Assembly (NCBI GenBank): GCA_902615855.1
Contig: CACMQN010000005.1
Coordinates: 72,596-127,836, forward strand
Length of the DNA: 55,241 nucleotides
Source: an uncultured Candidatus Actinomarina sp.
Lineage (GTDB): Bacteria; Actinomycetota; Acidimicrobiia; Actinomarinales; Actinomarinaceae
Direction of reading: 5' to 3'
Both the position numbers and the translations under genes were made by a program. This document shows, piece after piece, positions 26,638-35,757 of this stretch. Position 1 is the first letter of the stretch. Each line of letters opens with the position of its first letter. The notes below the pieces were generated by a model. The model ran no database searches. It saw only the letters and a program-made list of their open reading frames with translations, and had not been told where the DNA came from.

Positions 26638-27797
26638 AAAAAATTTTATTTCACTCTTTAACAATACCTCCAGATAACGTCTCAACAGGAATGTTAGTTG
26701 CTGAAATTGCAGATGGATTTAAAGAGCTTGGTGTTGATGTTGAGATATTGGCAAGCTCTCCACAATACAATATAGAAAATAGTAAGAATCAAACTTCAGA
26801 TAAATATTACACATCATCATATAAAGACATAAACATAACACATATAAGTTCAGCAAGCAGGAGTTTTAACAAAGTAACTAGGTTTTTTCAATGGATAATG
26901 TTTCACTATCAAACAATTAAATTTTTATCTAAGAACAAAAAAAATTACTCTCACATTTTCATATTTAGTTATCCACCAACTATGAACCTAGTTGTAATTT
27001 ATATAAAGAAATTTCTAAAGATTAAAGTTACATACTCGTGCTGGGAACTTTATCCTGAAATCGCTAACAAAACATTGAAAACAAATGCTGGAATTTTATT
27101 TAACATTTTTAAAAAAATCGATACATACGCAATGAAACTTGCTGACAATTTGGTTGTAAACTCATCAGAATTAAAAGCATTTCTTATTAACAGTCGTGGA
27201 TTAATAGATAAAGACATAAAATCGATTTATCACTTTTCCCCCTATGAAATATCAAATGAAAATCCAAATCTAGATAAAAAAACAATTTTATATGCCGGTA
27301 ATATGGGTAAACCTCAAAATATTAAAAGATTTGTCGATACTTTTAATTCTATTGAAGAGAAGAATTGGAAATTAAAATTTTTTGGAGCAGGTGAAGAATT
27401 TGATTCTATTAAAGATTTAGAAAGTGATCAATTAAATGTTTTTGAGCATTTACCAAGAAACGAATTATACGATAAAACGAAAGAGATTCCTGTTGGACTT
27501 ATTTCGTTAGACAAAGAAATTACAGTAGAAGGTTTTCCTGGTAAAACTTTTGACTATCTTTCAATGAATAAAATTTTATTGTGTTTTGCTAACAGTGATT
27601 CTGCTGTTTCAAAGTTTATAGAGAAATATGAATTAGGTTTTACCATTGACCCATATGATGAGACTTCGATGAAAAAAATATTTGATAAACTAAATGATCA
27701 ATCACTACTTTTGAAATATCAAAAAAATATAAACAATCTAAATGAAAATATTTTAAATAAATCAAAGGTAGTTGAGGGCTACTACTCCTTAATCTAG
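26634..27797 (+). CDS. Glycosyltransferase, WbuB-like GT4
   Basis: A 387-residue GT-B enzyme. The N-terminal MKKILFHSLTIPPDNVSTGM and YSHIFIFSYPPTMNL with VTYSCWELYPEIA match the WbuB/WcaI-type GT4 enzymes that transfer amino-deoxy sugars such as L-FucNAc. The C-terminal half has KTILYAGNMGKPQNIKRFV, LKFFGAGEEFDSI and VEGFPGKTFDYLSMNKILLC. It is the last gene of the unit 23209-27797, consistent with using the sugar nucleotide made by the four genes before it. The stop shares the palindrome CTAG (27794-27797) with the convergent sugar-transferase gene. Confidence 0.83.
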   Translation: MKKILFHSLTIPPDNVSTGMLVAEIADGFKELGVDVEILASSPQYNIENSKNQTSDKYYTSSYKDINITHISSASRSFNKVTRFFQWIMFHYQTIKFLSKNKKNYSHIFIFSYPPTMNLVVIYIKKFLKIKVTYSCWELYPEIANKTLKTNAGILFNIFKKIDTYAMKLADNLVVNSSELKAFLINSRGLIDKDIKSIYHFSPYEISNENPNLDKKTILYAGNMGKPQNIKRFVDTFNSIEEKNWKLKFFGAGEEFDSIKDLESDQLNVFEHLPRNELYDKTKEIPVGLISLDKEITVEGFPGKTFDYLSMNKILLCFANSDSAVSKFIEKYELGFTIDPYDETSMKKIFDKLNDQSLLLKYQKNINNLNENILNKSKVVEGYYSLI

Positions 27798-28411
27798 TTT
27801 GCCCCTTTTCTTGATATAACAGAGATAATTGTCTGAAAAAGTATTTTGAAATCAAGGACAATGTTGTAGTTTTCAACATATTCAATATCCCAATAAAGCC
27901 TCTCTTGTAGGCTTAAATCTAATCTTCCCTGGACTTGAGCAAGACCAGTAATTCCAGGTTTTACTGAATGTCTCTTTTTCTGATAATCACCAAGTAATTT
28001 TGATTCATAAACAACCAAAGGTCTTGGACCGACAGTTGACATTTCTCCTTTTAGAACATTTATTACGTTAGGCAATTCATCTAGGGAAGTCTTTCTTAGA
28101 AAAAGACCAATTTTTGTTATTCTGTCATCGTTTTCAATTCGTATAGGATTTCCAGGCTCTAAAGATGGCTCAATTGTTTCTTTATCAGCTAATTTTTTAT
28201 AATGCTCTTCGTGTAGATCCTCATCTGAGCTTTCATCCATAGTCCTGAATTTAAATAATTTAAAAATTTTACCGTTTTTACCGACTCTTTCCTGAACATA
28301 TATTGCTGGATAACCATCTGAAATAATTATCAACAGGTAAATGATTGGAAAAAAGAATAAAAAAACTGGAATGAGAAAAACCATGATTGTAATGTCAAAA
28401 ATTATTTTCAT
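27794..28411 (-). CDS. Initiating phosphosugar transferase (PglC/WcaJ-type bacterial sugar transferase)
   Basis: A 205-residue monotopic membrane enzyme that links a sugar 1-phosphate to undecaprenyl phosphate. One N-terminal hydrophobic segment (about 7-30) is followed by the PF02397 core: YVQERVGKNGKIFKLFKFRT, FLRKTSLDELPNVINVLKGE with its catalytic Asp-Glu pair, MSTVGPRPLV, and KPGITGLAQVQGR. The length matches the minimal PglC form without the extra domains of WcaJ/WbaP. It is single on the minus strand between two plus-strand units and is a second, structurally unrelated initiator beside the WecA-like enzyme at 13.4 kb. Confidence 0.92.
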   Translation of the reverse strand: MKIIFDITIMVFLIPVFLFFFPIIYLLIIISDGYPAIYVQERVGKNGKIFKLFKFRTMDESSDEDLHEEHYKKLADKETIEPSLEPGNPIRIENDDRITKIGLFLRKTSLDELPNVINVLKGEMSTVGPRPLVVYESKLLGDYQKKRHSVKPGITGLAQVQGRLDLSLQERLYWDIEYVENYNIVLDFKILFQTIISVISRKGAN

Positions 28412-28479
28412 ACAATATTTACTCTAAACTATTCAAATTAATTTACTTGAATAAAAAATATAACATTAGAGTTAGAGAA

Positions 28480-30321
28480 ATGTGTGGAATTGGTGGAATT
28501 GTTAACACTAACAATTCTAAAATCGACCAAAATATTGCAAATGATATGAAAGTCTCCCTAGAACACAGGGGACCAGATCACTCTTCCATTAATTATATTT
28601 CAGATTCAGAATGTTTTATTCACAGCAGGCTTTCAATTATCGATTTAGACTCAAGATCAAACCAACCTTATCAGGATGACGACAAAAGATATACAATTGT
28701 ATTTAACGGTGAAATCTATAATTTCAAAGAAATAAGAGCTGAACTACAGAGTAAAGGTGTTAAGTTTTCTACGGAAGGCGATACAGAGGTATTACTTAAA
28801 GGATATATTGAATATAGATCTGAAATTTTAAAAAAATTAAGAGGCCAATTTGCCTTTGCCATTCATGATGCAAAGACGCGCTCTATTTTTTTAGCTAGAG
28901 ATAGAATTGGAATCAAACCTTTATACTTTGCTAGGAATGATGATTGGTTTATATTTTCTTCAGAATTAAAGACTATAGAACAATCTAATTTAATTCCATT
29001 TGAGCCTGATATTGAGTCTTATATTGCATATCTAAGGCATCTTTGTGTCCCAATGAATAGAACAGGAAATTTAAACATATCAAAAGTACAACCTGGTGAG
29101 TTCATAGAGTTTTTTTCGGACAATTCAATAAAATCTAATCAGTATTGGGATCCATTTGATATTGAAGTTAATAATGATATCTCAGAAGAAGAAGCAATTG
29201 AAAATATAGATAGATTATTAAATGAATCTGTTGAGTATAGGAAAGTAAGTGACGTTGAAGTAGGACTATTTCTATCTGGAGGGCTTGACTCATCCTTGAT
29301 TGGCAAGCTTATGAAACAAAATGAAAAATCTGGACTGAAAGGTTTTAACATAGATTTTAAAGACCATTTCCCAGGATACGAGGGAGAGTTAAACGAAGCA
29401 AAATTTGCGGCAAGTAATAATGACATAGATTTAATTGAGGAGAATATTTCTTATCAAGAATTCCAAGAGCTTCTTGATAATTATTCCATCTATCAAGACG
29501 ACTTAGTTGGGGATGAGGTTGGAATTCCACTTTATTTCCTAGGTAAGAAAACTAAGAACAGCAAAATTAAAGTTGTTCAAGTCGGGGAAGGTGCAGATGA
29601 ATTGTTTTATGGATATGATCATTGGAATAGATATCTCAAATTGAATAAATTTTTTAAGCCCTTTTTTAAATCTACAAAAAAATACTCAAGTTTTAAGAAT
29701 CATAGATTAAATATGCTTAGCAATATTCTATTTAATAGAACTTCATTTGCAGGCGGAGCTTTGGGTTTTAATTTAAAGGAATTAGATAGCTTGATAGTAG
29801 ATGGTTTACCAAATCATTCTGATCTAATATTTTACGCTGACAATAAATGGAAAGAATATTTTTCTAACAAAAATTCAACAATTTCTAAGTGGATGACTTT
29901 AATTGATTTAAAGATAAGGCTTCCGGAACTTTTACTTATGAGAATGGATAAACTTGTAATGCAATCTGCTGTTGAGGCAAGGGTGCCTTTTCTTGATCAT
30001 AAATTAGTAGAATATGTACTTTCCTTGCCGGAAGAATTACTTATTGACTTAACTAATACAAAAAGTCTTCTCAAAAAGGTTGCGTTGAAATATTTACCTA
30101 ATCAAATCATAAATAGAAAAAAACAAGGATTTAGGGCTCCAATAGGTGAGTGGATCAAGAAAGATGAGGAAAAATTCTATGAATCTGTGCAACAGTTCAA
30201 TTCTCTAGTAAATTTATTTAATGAAAGAGAATTAAATCATATCCTTAATGGAAATGACTTCCAAAAAAAGTGGTATTTAATTAATCTTTCAAATTGGCAT
30301 TTAGCAAGGGTTGCGAATTGA
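28480..30321 (+). CDS. AsnB-type glutamine-dependent amidotransferase
   Basis: A 613-residue asparagine-synthetase-like enzyme. Its first residues are MCGIGGIV; since Cys2 must become the N-terminal nucleophile, the start is ATG 28480 and not the ATG-less upstream extension from 28447. The glutaminase domain shows SIIDLDSRSNQPYQ, FNGEIYNFKEI, GDTEVLLKGY and RDRIGIKPLYFA; the ATP-pyrophosphatase domain shows LFLSGGLDSSLIG, GEGADELFYGYDHW and ARVPFLDHKLVEYVLSLPEE. In polysaccharide islands such enzymes can amidate uronic acid carboxyls; whether it makes free asparagine instead is undecided. A TATAAC lies about 15 bases upstream. Confidence 0.9.
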   Translation: MCGIGGIVNTNNSKIDQNIANDMKVSLEHRGPDHSSINYISDSECFIHSRLSIIDLDSRSNQPYQDDDKRYTIVFNGEIYNFKEIRAELQSKGVKFSTEGDTEVLLKGYIEYRSEILKKLRGQFAFAIHDAKTRSIFLARDRIGIKPLYFARNDDWFIFSSELKTIEQSNLIPFEPDIESYIAYLRHLCVPMNRTGNLNISKVQPGEFIEFFSDNSIKSNQYWDPFDIEVNNDISEEEAIENIDRLLNESVEYRKVSDVEVGLFLSGGLDSSLIGKLMKQNEKSGLKGFNIDFKDHFPGYEGELNEAKFAASNNDIDLIEENISYQEFQELLDNYSIYQDDLVGDEVGIPLYFLGKKTKNSKIKVVQVGEGADELFYGYDHWNRYLKLNKFFKPFFKSTKKYSSFKNHRLNMLSNILFNRTSFAGGALGFNLKELDSLIVDGLPNHSDLIFYADNKWKEYFSNKNSTISKWMTLIDLKIRLPELLLMRMDKLVMQSAVEARVPFLDHKLVEYVLSLPEELLIDLTNTKSLLKKVALKYLPNQIINRKKQGFRAPIGEWIKKDEEKFYESVQQFNSLVNLFNERELNHILNGNDFQKKWYLINLSNWHLARVAN

Positions 30322-31532
30322 TAAAAAATTGGAAAGAAAATACAATTTACATATCTCTAATGCAATTAACTCTTTTAGGAGTTAATTTTTTTTTAATCAC
30401 AATAATAAGTAGAGAGTATGGAGCAGAAATATACGGTGAATATGCAGCTTCAAAAAGTCTTTCTGTATTAATTGGAACAGCAACCGTATTATCTCTTGCA
30501 TTAGTTGTTACAAAGCTGAGAGCTCAAAATGTTGGTTTCAAAAATTCTCTTTTTGCTAACTCATACTTTCTGGTTTTAAGAAATCTTGCACTAGCCTTGG
30601 CGATAATTTTTCCATTAACAATTTTGTTTGGCAGAGATTACCCGATAACAGCAATTTTTCTAGTAGGTTTTGTTTTTAACGAAATGATTCATATTGCTCT
30701 GGCATATTTTCAAGCGGATGGCAATTTTGTAATTACTTCCAAGCAGATAATCGTTAGAACAATCCTTTATGGATTTGGTGCTTGGATTATTGTGATTAAC
30801 AGTCTAGAAATAATATGGGTAGTAATGTATCAATCGGCTATATTATTTTTATTTTTTCTAGTCGCTCATTACTACATCCCTAAAACCGAGAAAAAAAGAA
30901 ATTTAGATCAAGATAAGTTAACAAGAAAAGAGCTGAACAATTCGGGAAGAAAAATGGTTCTTACAACATTCTCCAGTGCTTTGATTTCCGAGTTAGATAT
31001 AGTTTTGTTAGGTCTATTTTATCTTGGTCCAGCTTTGGGTGTCTTGGCATGGTCCAGAAGAATACTAGAAATTATTTTTCAACTTTTAGCAGCAAGCCTT
31101 GATATATTATTTCCACAATTATCAAAAGCAAAAGACAAAGACGAAATTCAAAACATAAGGGAGCGTCTAAAGAAAGTTTTCTTTATTTCATTTATCATTC
31201 CAGCTATGTTTTACTTGTTAAGAGATACTGCAGGAAATATTCTTGTATCACTTCTTGGAGAAGAGTTCAGAGATGTCTCTTTACAAACTTCTTTAATTCT
31301 TTTTTCATTACCTTTAATGGTTTGGTCTAGAATCAATATTATCTTTTCAAGAGCTCTTGGTTTTGAGGTAAACATAACAAAAATTATTATTTCAGGTTCA
31401 ATAATTTCTTATATTGTTTATTTTGCACTTCATAATTTGAATATTTCCAATCCAGCAATTTGGTCAATTATTTCATCGCAAACTATTATTGCAATGTTTA
31501 CTTCTTATAGTTTTAGGAAATCTTATGCTTAA
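30318..31532 (+). CDS. Wzx-like polysaccharide flippase
   Basis: A 404-residue integral membrane protein with about twelve hydrophobic segments and the MATE/Wzx layout: MQLTLLGVNFFLITIISREY and GAEIYGEYAASKSLSVL at the start, ALISELDIVLLGLFYLGPAL in the middle, and a charged cytosolic loop between. It would move the lipid-linked repeat unit across the membrane. A start at 30294 is possible, but TTG 30318 overlaps the asnB stop by four bases (TTGA) and has AAGGG about seven bases upstream. The 3' end overlaps the lyase gene by 8 bases. Confidence 0.82.
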   Translation: MIKNWKENTIYISLMQLTLLGVNFFLITIISREYGAEIYGEYAASKSLSVLIGTATVLSLALVVTKLRAQNVGFKNSLFANSYFLVLRNLALALAIIFPLTILFGRDYPITAIFLVGFVFNEMIHIALAYFQADGNFVITSKQIIVRTILYGFGAWIIVINSLEIIWVVMYQSAILFLFFLVAHYYIPKTEKKRNLDQDKLTRKELNNSGRKMVLTTFSSALISELDIVLLGLFYLGPALGVLAWSRRILEIIFQLLAASLDILFPQLSKAKDKDEIQNIRERLKKVFFISFIIPAMFYLLRDTAGNILVSLLGEEFRDVSLQTSLILFSLPLMVWSRINIIFSRALGFEVNITKIIISGSIISYIVYFALHNLNISNPAIWSIISSQTIIAMFTSYSFRKSYA

Positions 31533-33156
31533 ACTTTTTTTACAAAGAACAAGATTTAATCTAAGAAACTTGTTTGCGAAGAAAATAGTTGTTCCCACTA
31601 ATTTTAAATCTTTTGAGTACACAAATCCGAAATATCATCAGATGTTGGCTTCTTACCTGTTAACGAATAAAGATGACGAAATTAATTATTCCAGAAAAAT
31701 TTTTGGAAAGGAAACTGACGATTTAGTAACATCAAAGGATATTTTTAGTAATAATGATTTCCAAGCACACAATAAATTTATTCCTGCTTATTTCAACAAA
31801 AGTGATGTAAAAGTTCCCTATGAAGCCTCTAGGCTTCAATTTTTACAAAAATTAGATTTATTATCCATTTTGAATAAAGATAAAATTTTATATGAAAATA
31901 TTGATGTAACCAAATTTCCATTAATTTATTGGAATAGTCCTATGGACGTAGCAATCAGAAATATAAATTTAATTTTTCATCGAAATTTTTTAGAAAACAA
32001 TGATTTAGATTCAAAGATTCTTGGCAATAATAAAGACTTAATTGATACATTTATTAGTCAACATTATCAATACATAACGGAAAATCTTGAAGACGATGGA
32101 AATGTTGTTGGAAATCATTATTTAATTGAATTATGTTCAATAATTTTGACACTAGCAACTTATAAGTTTGATGGTTATGAAGATGATACTACATATTATT
32201 TGAATGAACTTAATAAAGAATTAAATAGACAGTTCTATAAAGATGGAACTAATTTTGAAGGATCATCCCATTATTCTGCATTTGTAACTGAAGCTTTAAT
32301 CATCTTTAAACTTTCTATAGATGAAATTAAACCTCATTCATCACTAGTTGAATTGATTGAAAAATTAGTATTTTCAAATAGAAGCTTATTGAATTTACTT
32401 ATGGTTAACGGAGAACTTTCTCAGATTGGTGACAATGATTCGGGGAGACTTTTCTACTTTTATCATGATGAAGATGATCCATTAAAAATGAATTGGTTGA
32501 TAAATCTCATTGATCATTTTTTTAATTTTGAGAAAAAAACGATTGACGTACCTAATCTAAAAAATGATTCTATAGATTTAACGAGTTTTTCAAAGGTTGA
32601 CCATCCTTTAATTAAAATATTCCAAAATGATTTCAACCTTTATTCATTTCCTGATTTTGGTATTTTTATTTGGCGAAATAATGATGGTTCAGAATACTTT
32701 AGTATCAGATGCGGCAAAATAGGACAAAATAATGTTGGTGGACATTCCCATTATGACCAACTTTCAATAGAGTGTTTTACTGACGGCAAATGGGTTGCAA
32801 GAGATCCAGGTACGGGAACATATACAGACGATATTAAAACAAGGAATGAATTTAGATCAATGAAATTTCATTGGGGCCCAAATGCAGATTTAAAATTTCC
32901 AAAAGAATCAGAATTTGATTGTTTTAAACTTAACTATATGGAAGATGGTAAATTGTTATTTTTAGATAAAAATAATTTCATAGGAAGCGCAGTTTTTAAT
33001 GGAAATAAAATTTATAGAAAAATAGCAATTGAAAACGGAAATATACTGATAAGTGATTTTTCTAATGATACGAATTTAAACCCCTATGAAAACTGGGGAG
33101 AATTGAATGAGGGAGTTAAATTTAAATTCTCTAAAGGATACAAACGTATAAATTGA
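31525..33156 (+). CDS. Heparinase II/III-like polysaccharide lyase
   Basis: A 543-residue protein of the heparinase II/III family (alginate/heparin-type lyases). The N-terminal helical half has FEGSSHYSAFVTEALIIFKL and NGELSQIGDNDSGRLF; the C-terminal half has the typical GGHSHYDQLSIECF with the metal- and substrate-binding His, ARDPGTGTYTDD, and RNEFRSMKFHWGPN. No signal peptide is evident, so location is unclear. ATG 31525 gives an 8-base overlap with the flippase stop; the frame extends upstream to 31489 inside the flippase gene. Related lyases or lyase-like proteins occur in capsule clusters, acting on uronate-containing polymers. Confidence 0.84.
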   Translation: MLKLFLQRTRFNLRNLFAKKIVVPTNFKSFEYTNPKYHQMLASYLLTNKDDEINYSRKIFGKETDDLVTSKDIFSNNDFQAHNKFIPAYFNKSDVKVPYEASRLQFLQKLDLLSILNKDKILYENIDVTKFPLIYWNSPMDVAIRNINLIFHRNFLENNDLDSKILGNNKDLIDTFISQHYQYITENLEDDGNVVGNHYLIELCSIILTLATYKFDGYEDDTTYYLNELNKELNRQFYKDGTNFEGSSHYSAFVTEALIIFKLSIDEIKPHSSLVELIEKLVFSNRSLLNLLMVNGELSQIGDNDSGRLFYFYHDEDDPLKMNWLINLIDHFFNFEKKTIDVPNLKNDSIDLTSFSKVDHPLIKIFQNDFNLYSFPDFGIFIWRNNDGSEYFSIRCGKIGQNNVGGHSHYDQLSIECFTDGKWVARDPGTGTYTDDIKTRNEFRSMKFHWGPNADLKFPKESEFDCFKLNYMEDGKLLFLDKNNFIGSAVFNGNKIYRKIAIENGNILISDFSNDTNLNPYENWGELNEGVKFKFSKGYKRIN

Positions 33157-34541
33157 AAACAAAAAAAATTACACCACTTTTCTATCTTTTTTTAATTGGT
33201 ATTTTCTTTGAAAGCCTTGATGCTTTTAGTTTATTTTCAATACCCTTGCCTTGGATAGGAGTCTCTATTTTTATATTTATTTACGTAATATATTATTTTT
33301 TTGGTTTTGAAATTGAATTTAATCAATTCGATTCATTGAGGATCTTACTTTTATATTTTACCTCTGTCACTTTAATTAGAGCTCTAGCTTACAATCCCGA
33401 TCTGCCAGAGTTTGCTACCTCTTCATTCACTCAATACATTTCACTTAGATTACTTAAGCTTCTTGGATTTATTGCTGTTATCTGGTTTGTTTATACTTTA
33501 AGTAATTACTTCGAACGAGATACGATTATAAAATTTATATCTTTCATCGGCATTACAGTTTCATTTTTGTCACTAATTTCATACTTTTCATACATATTTG
33601 ATTTTCAGGATTTTTCAAGAAATAGACCCGGTTCAGGAGGTTGGTCTCAACCAGTAAAGAGAGCATGCTCGATTCTTAGGAATTATGGAACTTTCAGAGA
33701 ACCAAGTTTCTTAGCAGTATGGTTAGCACCTATCATTCCCTTAAACTTTTATTTGGCACGAAAACAAGCCATTTGGTACGGGTTGTCAACATTGCCTATC
33801 CTTGCAATTATTTTATCGAGAAGTTTAACAGGAGTAATTAGCTTAATTCTTGGAATCCTATTTGCAGCTGTTTTATGGACATTAAGAAATAAAAATTTTG
33901 ATCTTCTATTTATTATTCCAATAATATTTTTATTATTTTCCAGTTTTATAGGTAATAGTCTTGGTTATAAATTTCCAGCATTAGATCCTTCAATGTGTCC
34001 ACCAGAATCTCCTGATAAATGTAACTGTTCATTATATGACAATAAATTAGATGAAGCTAAAAATTCAGAGAGTGTAACAAAAAGCGTATTCGAGAGAATC
34101 ACCTTAATCACAAGGGGAGGGTTAGATGGTTTTGAAAATATATCTATACTAAATCAATACATTTCTAGTGAAAACATTCAAATATTTGGACAAGGATTAG
34201 GGATTGCTAATTTAAATTTCTCTCCAACTTTTGATGATTTAACAAAGAAAAATGTAGATGGAGAAATTGTTTATAGGAATCCAGGCCAAATTGTTTCATT
34301 TAATAATTTGTATATAAATCTTTATTTTTCAGGTGGAATTATAGGGTTGATGTGGTTTTTAATATTTTTATTTAACATTTTGAAAAAACTTTATAAAAAC
34401 GGAAATGAATATTCATTTTATATTTTCTCAAATTTAATTGTCATCTTGTTAATGTATTTCTTTCAGGCTGAGGAGTTAAGTACAATGTTGGCGATTTCAC
34501 TAGGCTTAATGCTTTTAGAGTTTAAAAATGAAAAAGTATAA
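33153..34541 (+). CDS. O-antigen ligase/polymerase-like membrane protein
   Basis: A 462-residue protein with about ten or more hydrophobic segments. FGTFREPSF-like sequence (NYGTFREPSFLAVWLAPIIP, near 185-204) and ILSRSLTGVISLILGIL are found in Wzy/WaaL-type proteins, followed by a hydrophilic loop of about 100 residues with a cysteine-rich stretch MCPPESPDKCNC and then two or three final membrane segments. It belongs to a different subgroup from the polymerases at 9.5 and 22 kb. The start is TTG 33153 (TTGA overlap with the lyase stop). It overlaps the next GT gene by 14 bases. Polymerase or ligase role not decided. Confidence 0.75.
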   Translation: MKTKKITPLFYLFLIGIFFESLDAFSLFSIPLPWIGVSIFIFIYVIYYFFGFEIEFNQFDSLRILLLYFTSVTLIRALAYNPDLPEFATSSFTQYISLRLLKLLGFIAVIWFVYTLSNYFERDTIIKFISFIGITVSFLSLISYFSYIFDFQDFSRNRPGSGGWSQPVKRACSILRNYGTFREPSFLAVWLAPIIPLNFYLARKQAIWYGLSTLPILAIILSRSLTGVISLILGILFAAVLWTLRNKNFDLLFIIPIIFLLFSSFIGNSLGYKFPALDPSMCPPESPDKCNCSLYDNKLDEAKNSESVTKSVFERITLITRGGLDGFENISILNQYISSENIQIFGQGLGIANLNFSPTFDDLTKKNVDGEIVYRNPGQIVSFNNLYINLYFSGGIIGLMWFLIFLFNILKKLYKNGNEYSFYIFSNLIVILLMYFFQAEELSTMLAISLGLMLLEFKNEKV

Positions 34542-35757
34542 AAAAATATTAATTGTTACCCATCAATACTTACCACATGTAAGCCCCCGAACAACTCGTT
34601 GGAAATTATTGGTAGACGAACTTATTGCCAATGGACATAATGTAAGTATCTTAACTGGGATGTATCCAGATTTTGATACAAATAATGTTGAAATACTATA
34701 TTTTGGAAATAAAAATAATTTCAATATAGTTTCAAATCTAAGAGAAAAATCTAAACAAGTTGCTTCAGGAGATGCAATTAAAAAAATATTTTACGGAGTT
34801 TTGAAAAAAATATATCGATTTTTTATCAATTATCTTGCTTGGCCTGATTATTCAATGTTTTGGCTTCTTCAAATTTATAAAAATAGAAATAAAATTTCAA
34901 AAGATTACGATGTCATAATTTCTGTTAGTTTGCCTTTTTCTTCCCATATGGCAGCTTACTTTATTAATAAAAAAGTTAAAAAACATTGGATAATGGATAT
35001 TGGTGATCCATTTTCTTTAAAGATAGATGCACCAGAAAATAATCAATTTCTTTATTCTCGTTTAAACAAACGATATGAAAAAAAACTTTATTTCCTTGCT
35101 GATAATATTTTATTTACTCACCAAGACGCATTGAACAATCACAAGCAATTTTTTGGTATATCAAGTGATAAATTAATAGTCGCAAATCCTATAAGTAATT
35201 TTGACAATAATCTTTTTAATAGTGCTTTATCTTACAACTATTCATCCAAACCAATAAAAATTTCTTATTTTGGAATATTCACAAAGGGCGTGAGGTCCCC
35301 AAATTCATTCTTAGGATTAATTAAAAAAAATAATGAAATGGAATTTTCATGGTATGTAAACGAGGATTCTAAAAAGATAATAAAGTCATGTGACTTAAAT
35401 GTAGATAAACACAGTTTTTATCCACAGGTATCAAGAGAAGAAGCGCAGAAACTAATGGTAAACTCTGCACATTGCTTACTCTCAATTGGAAATAAAAATC
35501 CAAATCAAATTCCAAGTAAAGTTGTTGAATATTTAGCAACAGGAAAGCCAATCATCCATTTTACAGAAATTGATAACGATCCAGTCATTAAATTAAGTGA
35601 TGAATTTGATAACTTAATAACTTTAAATAAAAATGATGAAGAAAATCTTTCATTATTAATTGAAGAAATGTTTAGTAAAATTGAAAAATTTGATATAGAT
35701 AAATTTAATAATAACTATACGGCTAAGTCAATTATTAATAATTTAGATGTTATCTAA
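34528..35757 (+). CDS. GT4-like glycosyltransferase
   Basis: A 409-residue GT-B protein. The N-terminal MKKYKKILIVTHQYLPHVSP and the sequence TTRWKLLVDELIANGHNVSI form the acceptor domain; IISVSLPFSSHMAAYFI and HWIMDIGDPFSL are common in GT4 enzymes of marine glycan clusters. The C-terminal half has ISYFGIFTKGVRSP and QIPSKVVEYLATGKPIIHF at the nucleotide-sugar site. It is the last gene in the plus-strand unit from 28480, and overlaps the convergent GT gene by 15 bases. Donor sugar unknown. Confidence 0.78.
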   Translation: MKKYKKILIVTHQYLPHVSPRTTRWKLLVDELIANGHNVSILTGMYPDFDTNNVEILYFGNKNNFNIVSNLREKSKQVASGDAIKKIFYGVLKKIYRFFINYLAWPDYSMFWLLQIYKNRNKISKDYDVIISVSLPFSSHMAAYFINKKVKKHWIMDIGDPFSLKIDAPENNQFLYSRLNKRYEKKLYFLADNILFTHQDALNNHKQFFGISSDKLIVANPISNFDNNLFNSALSYNYSSKPIKISYFGIFTKGVRSPNSFLGLIKKNNEMEFSWYVNEDSKKIIKSCDLNVDKHSFYPQVSREEAQKLMVNSAHCLLSIGNKNPNQIPSKVVEYLATGKPIIHFTEIDNDPVIKLSDEFDNLITLNKNDEENLSLLIEEMFSKIEKFDIDKFNNNYTAKSIINNLDVI

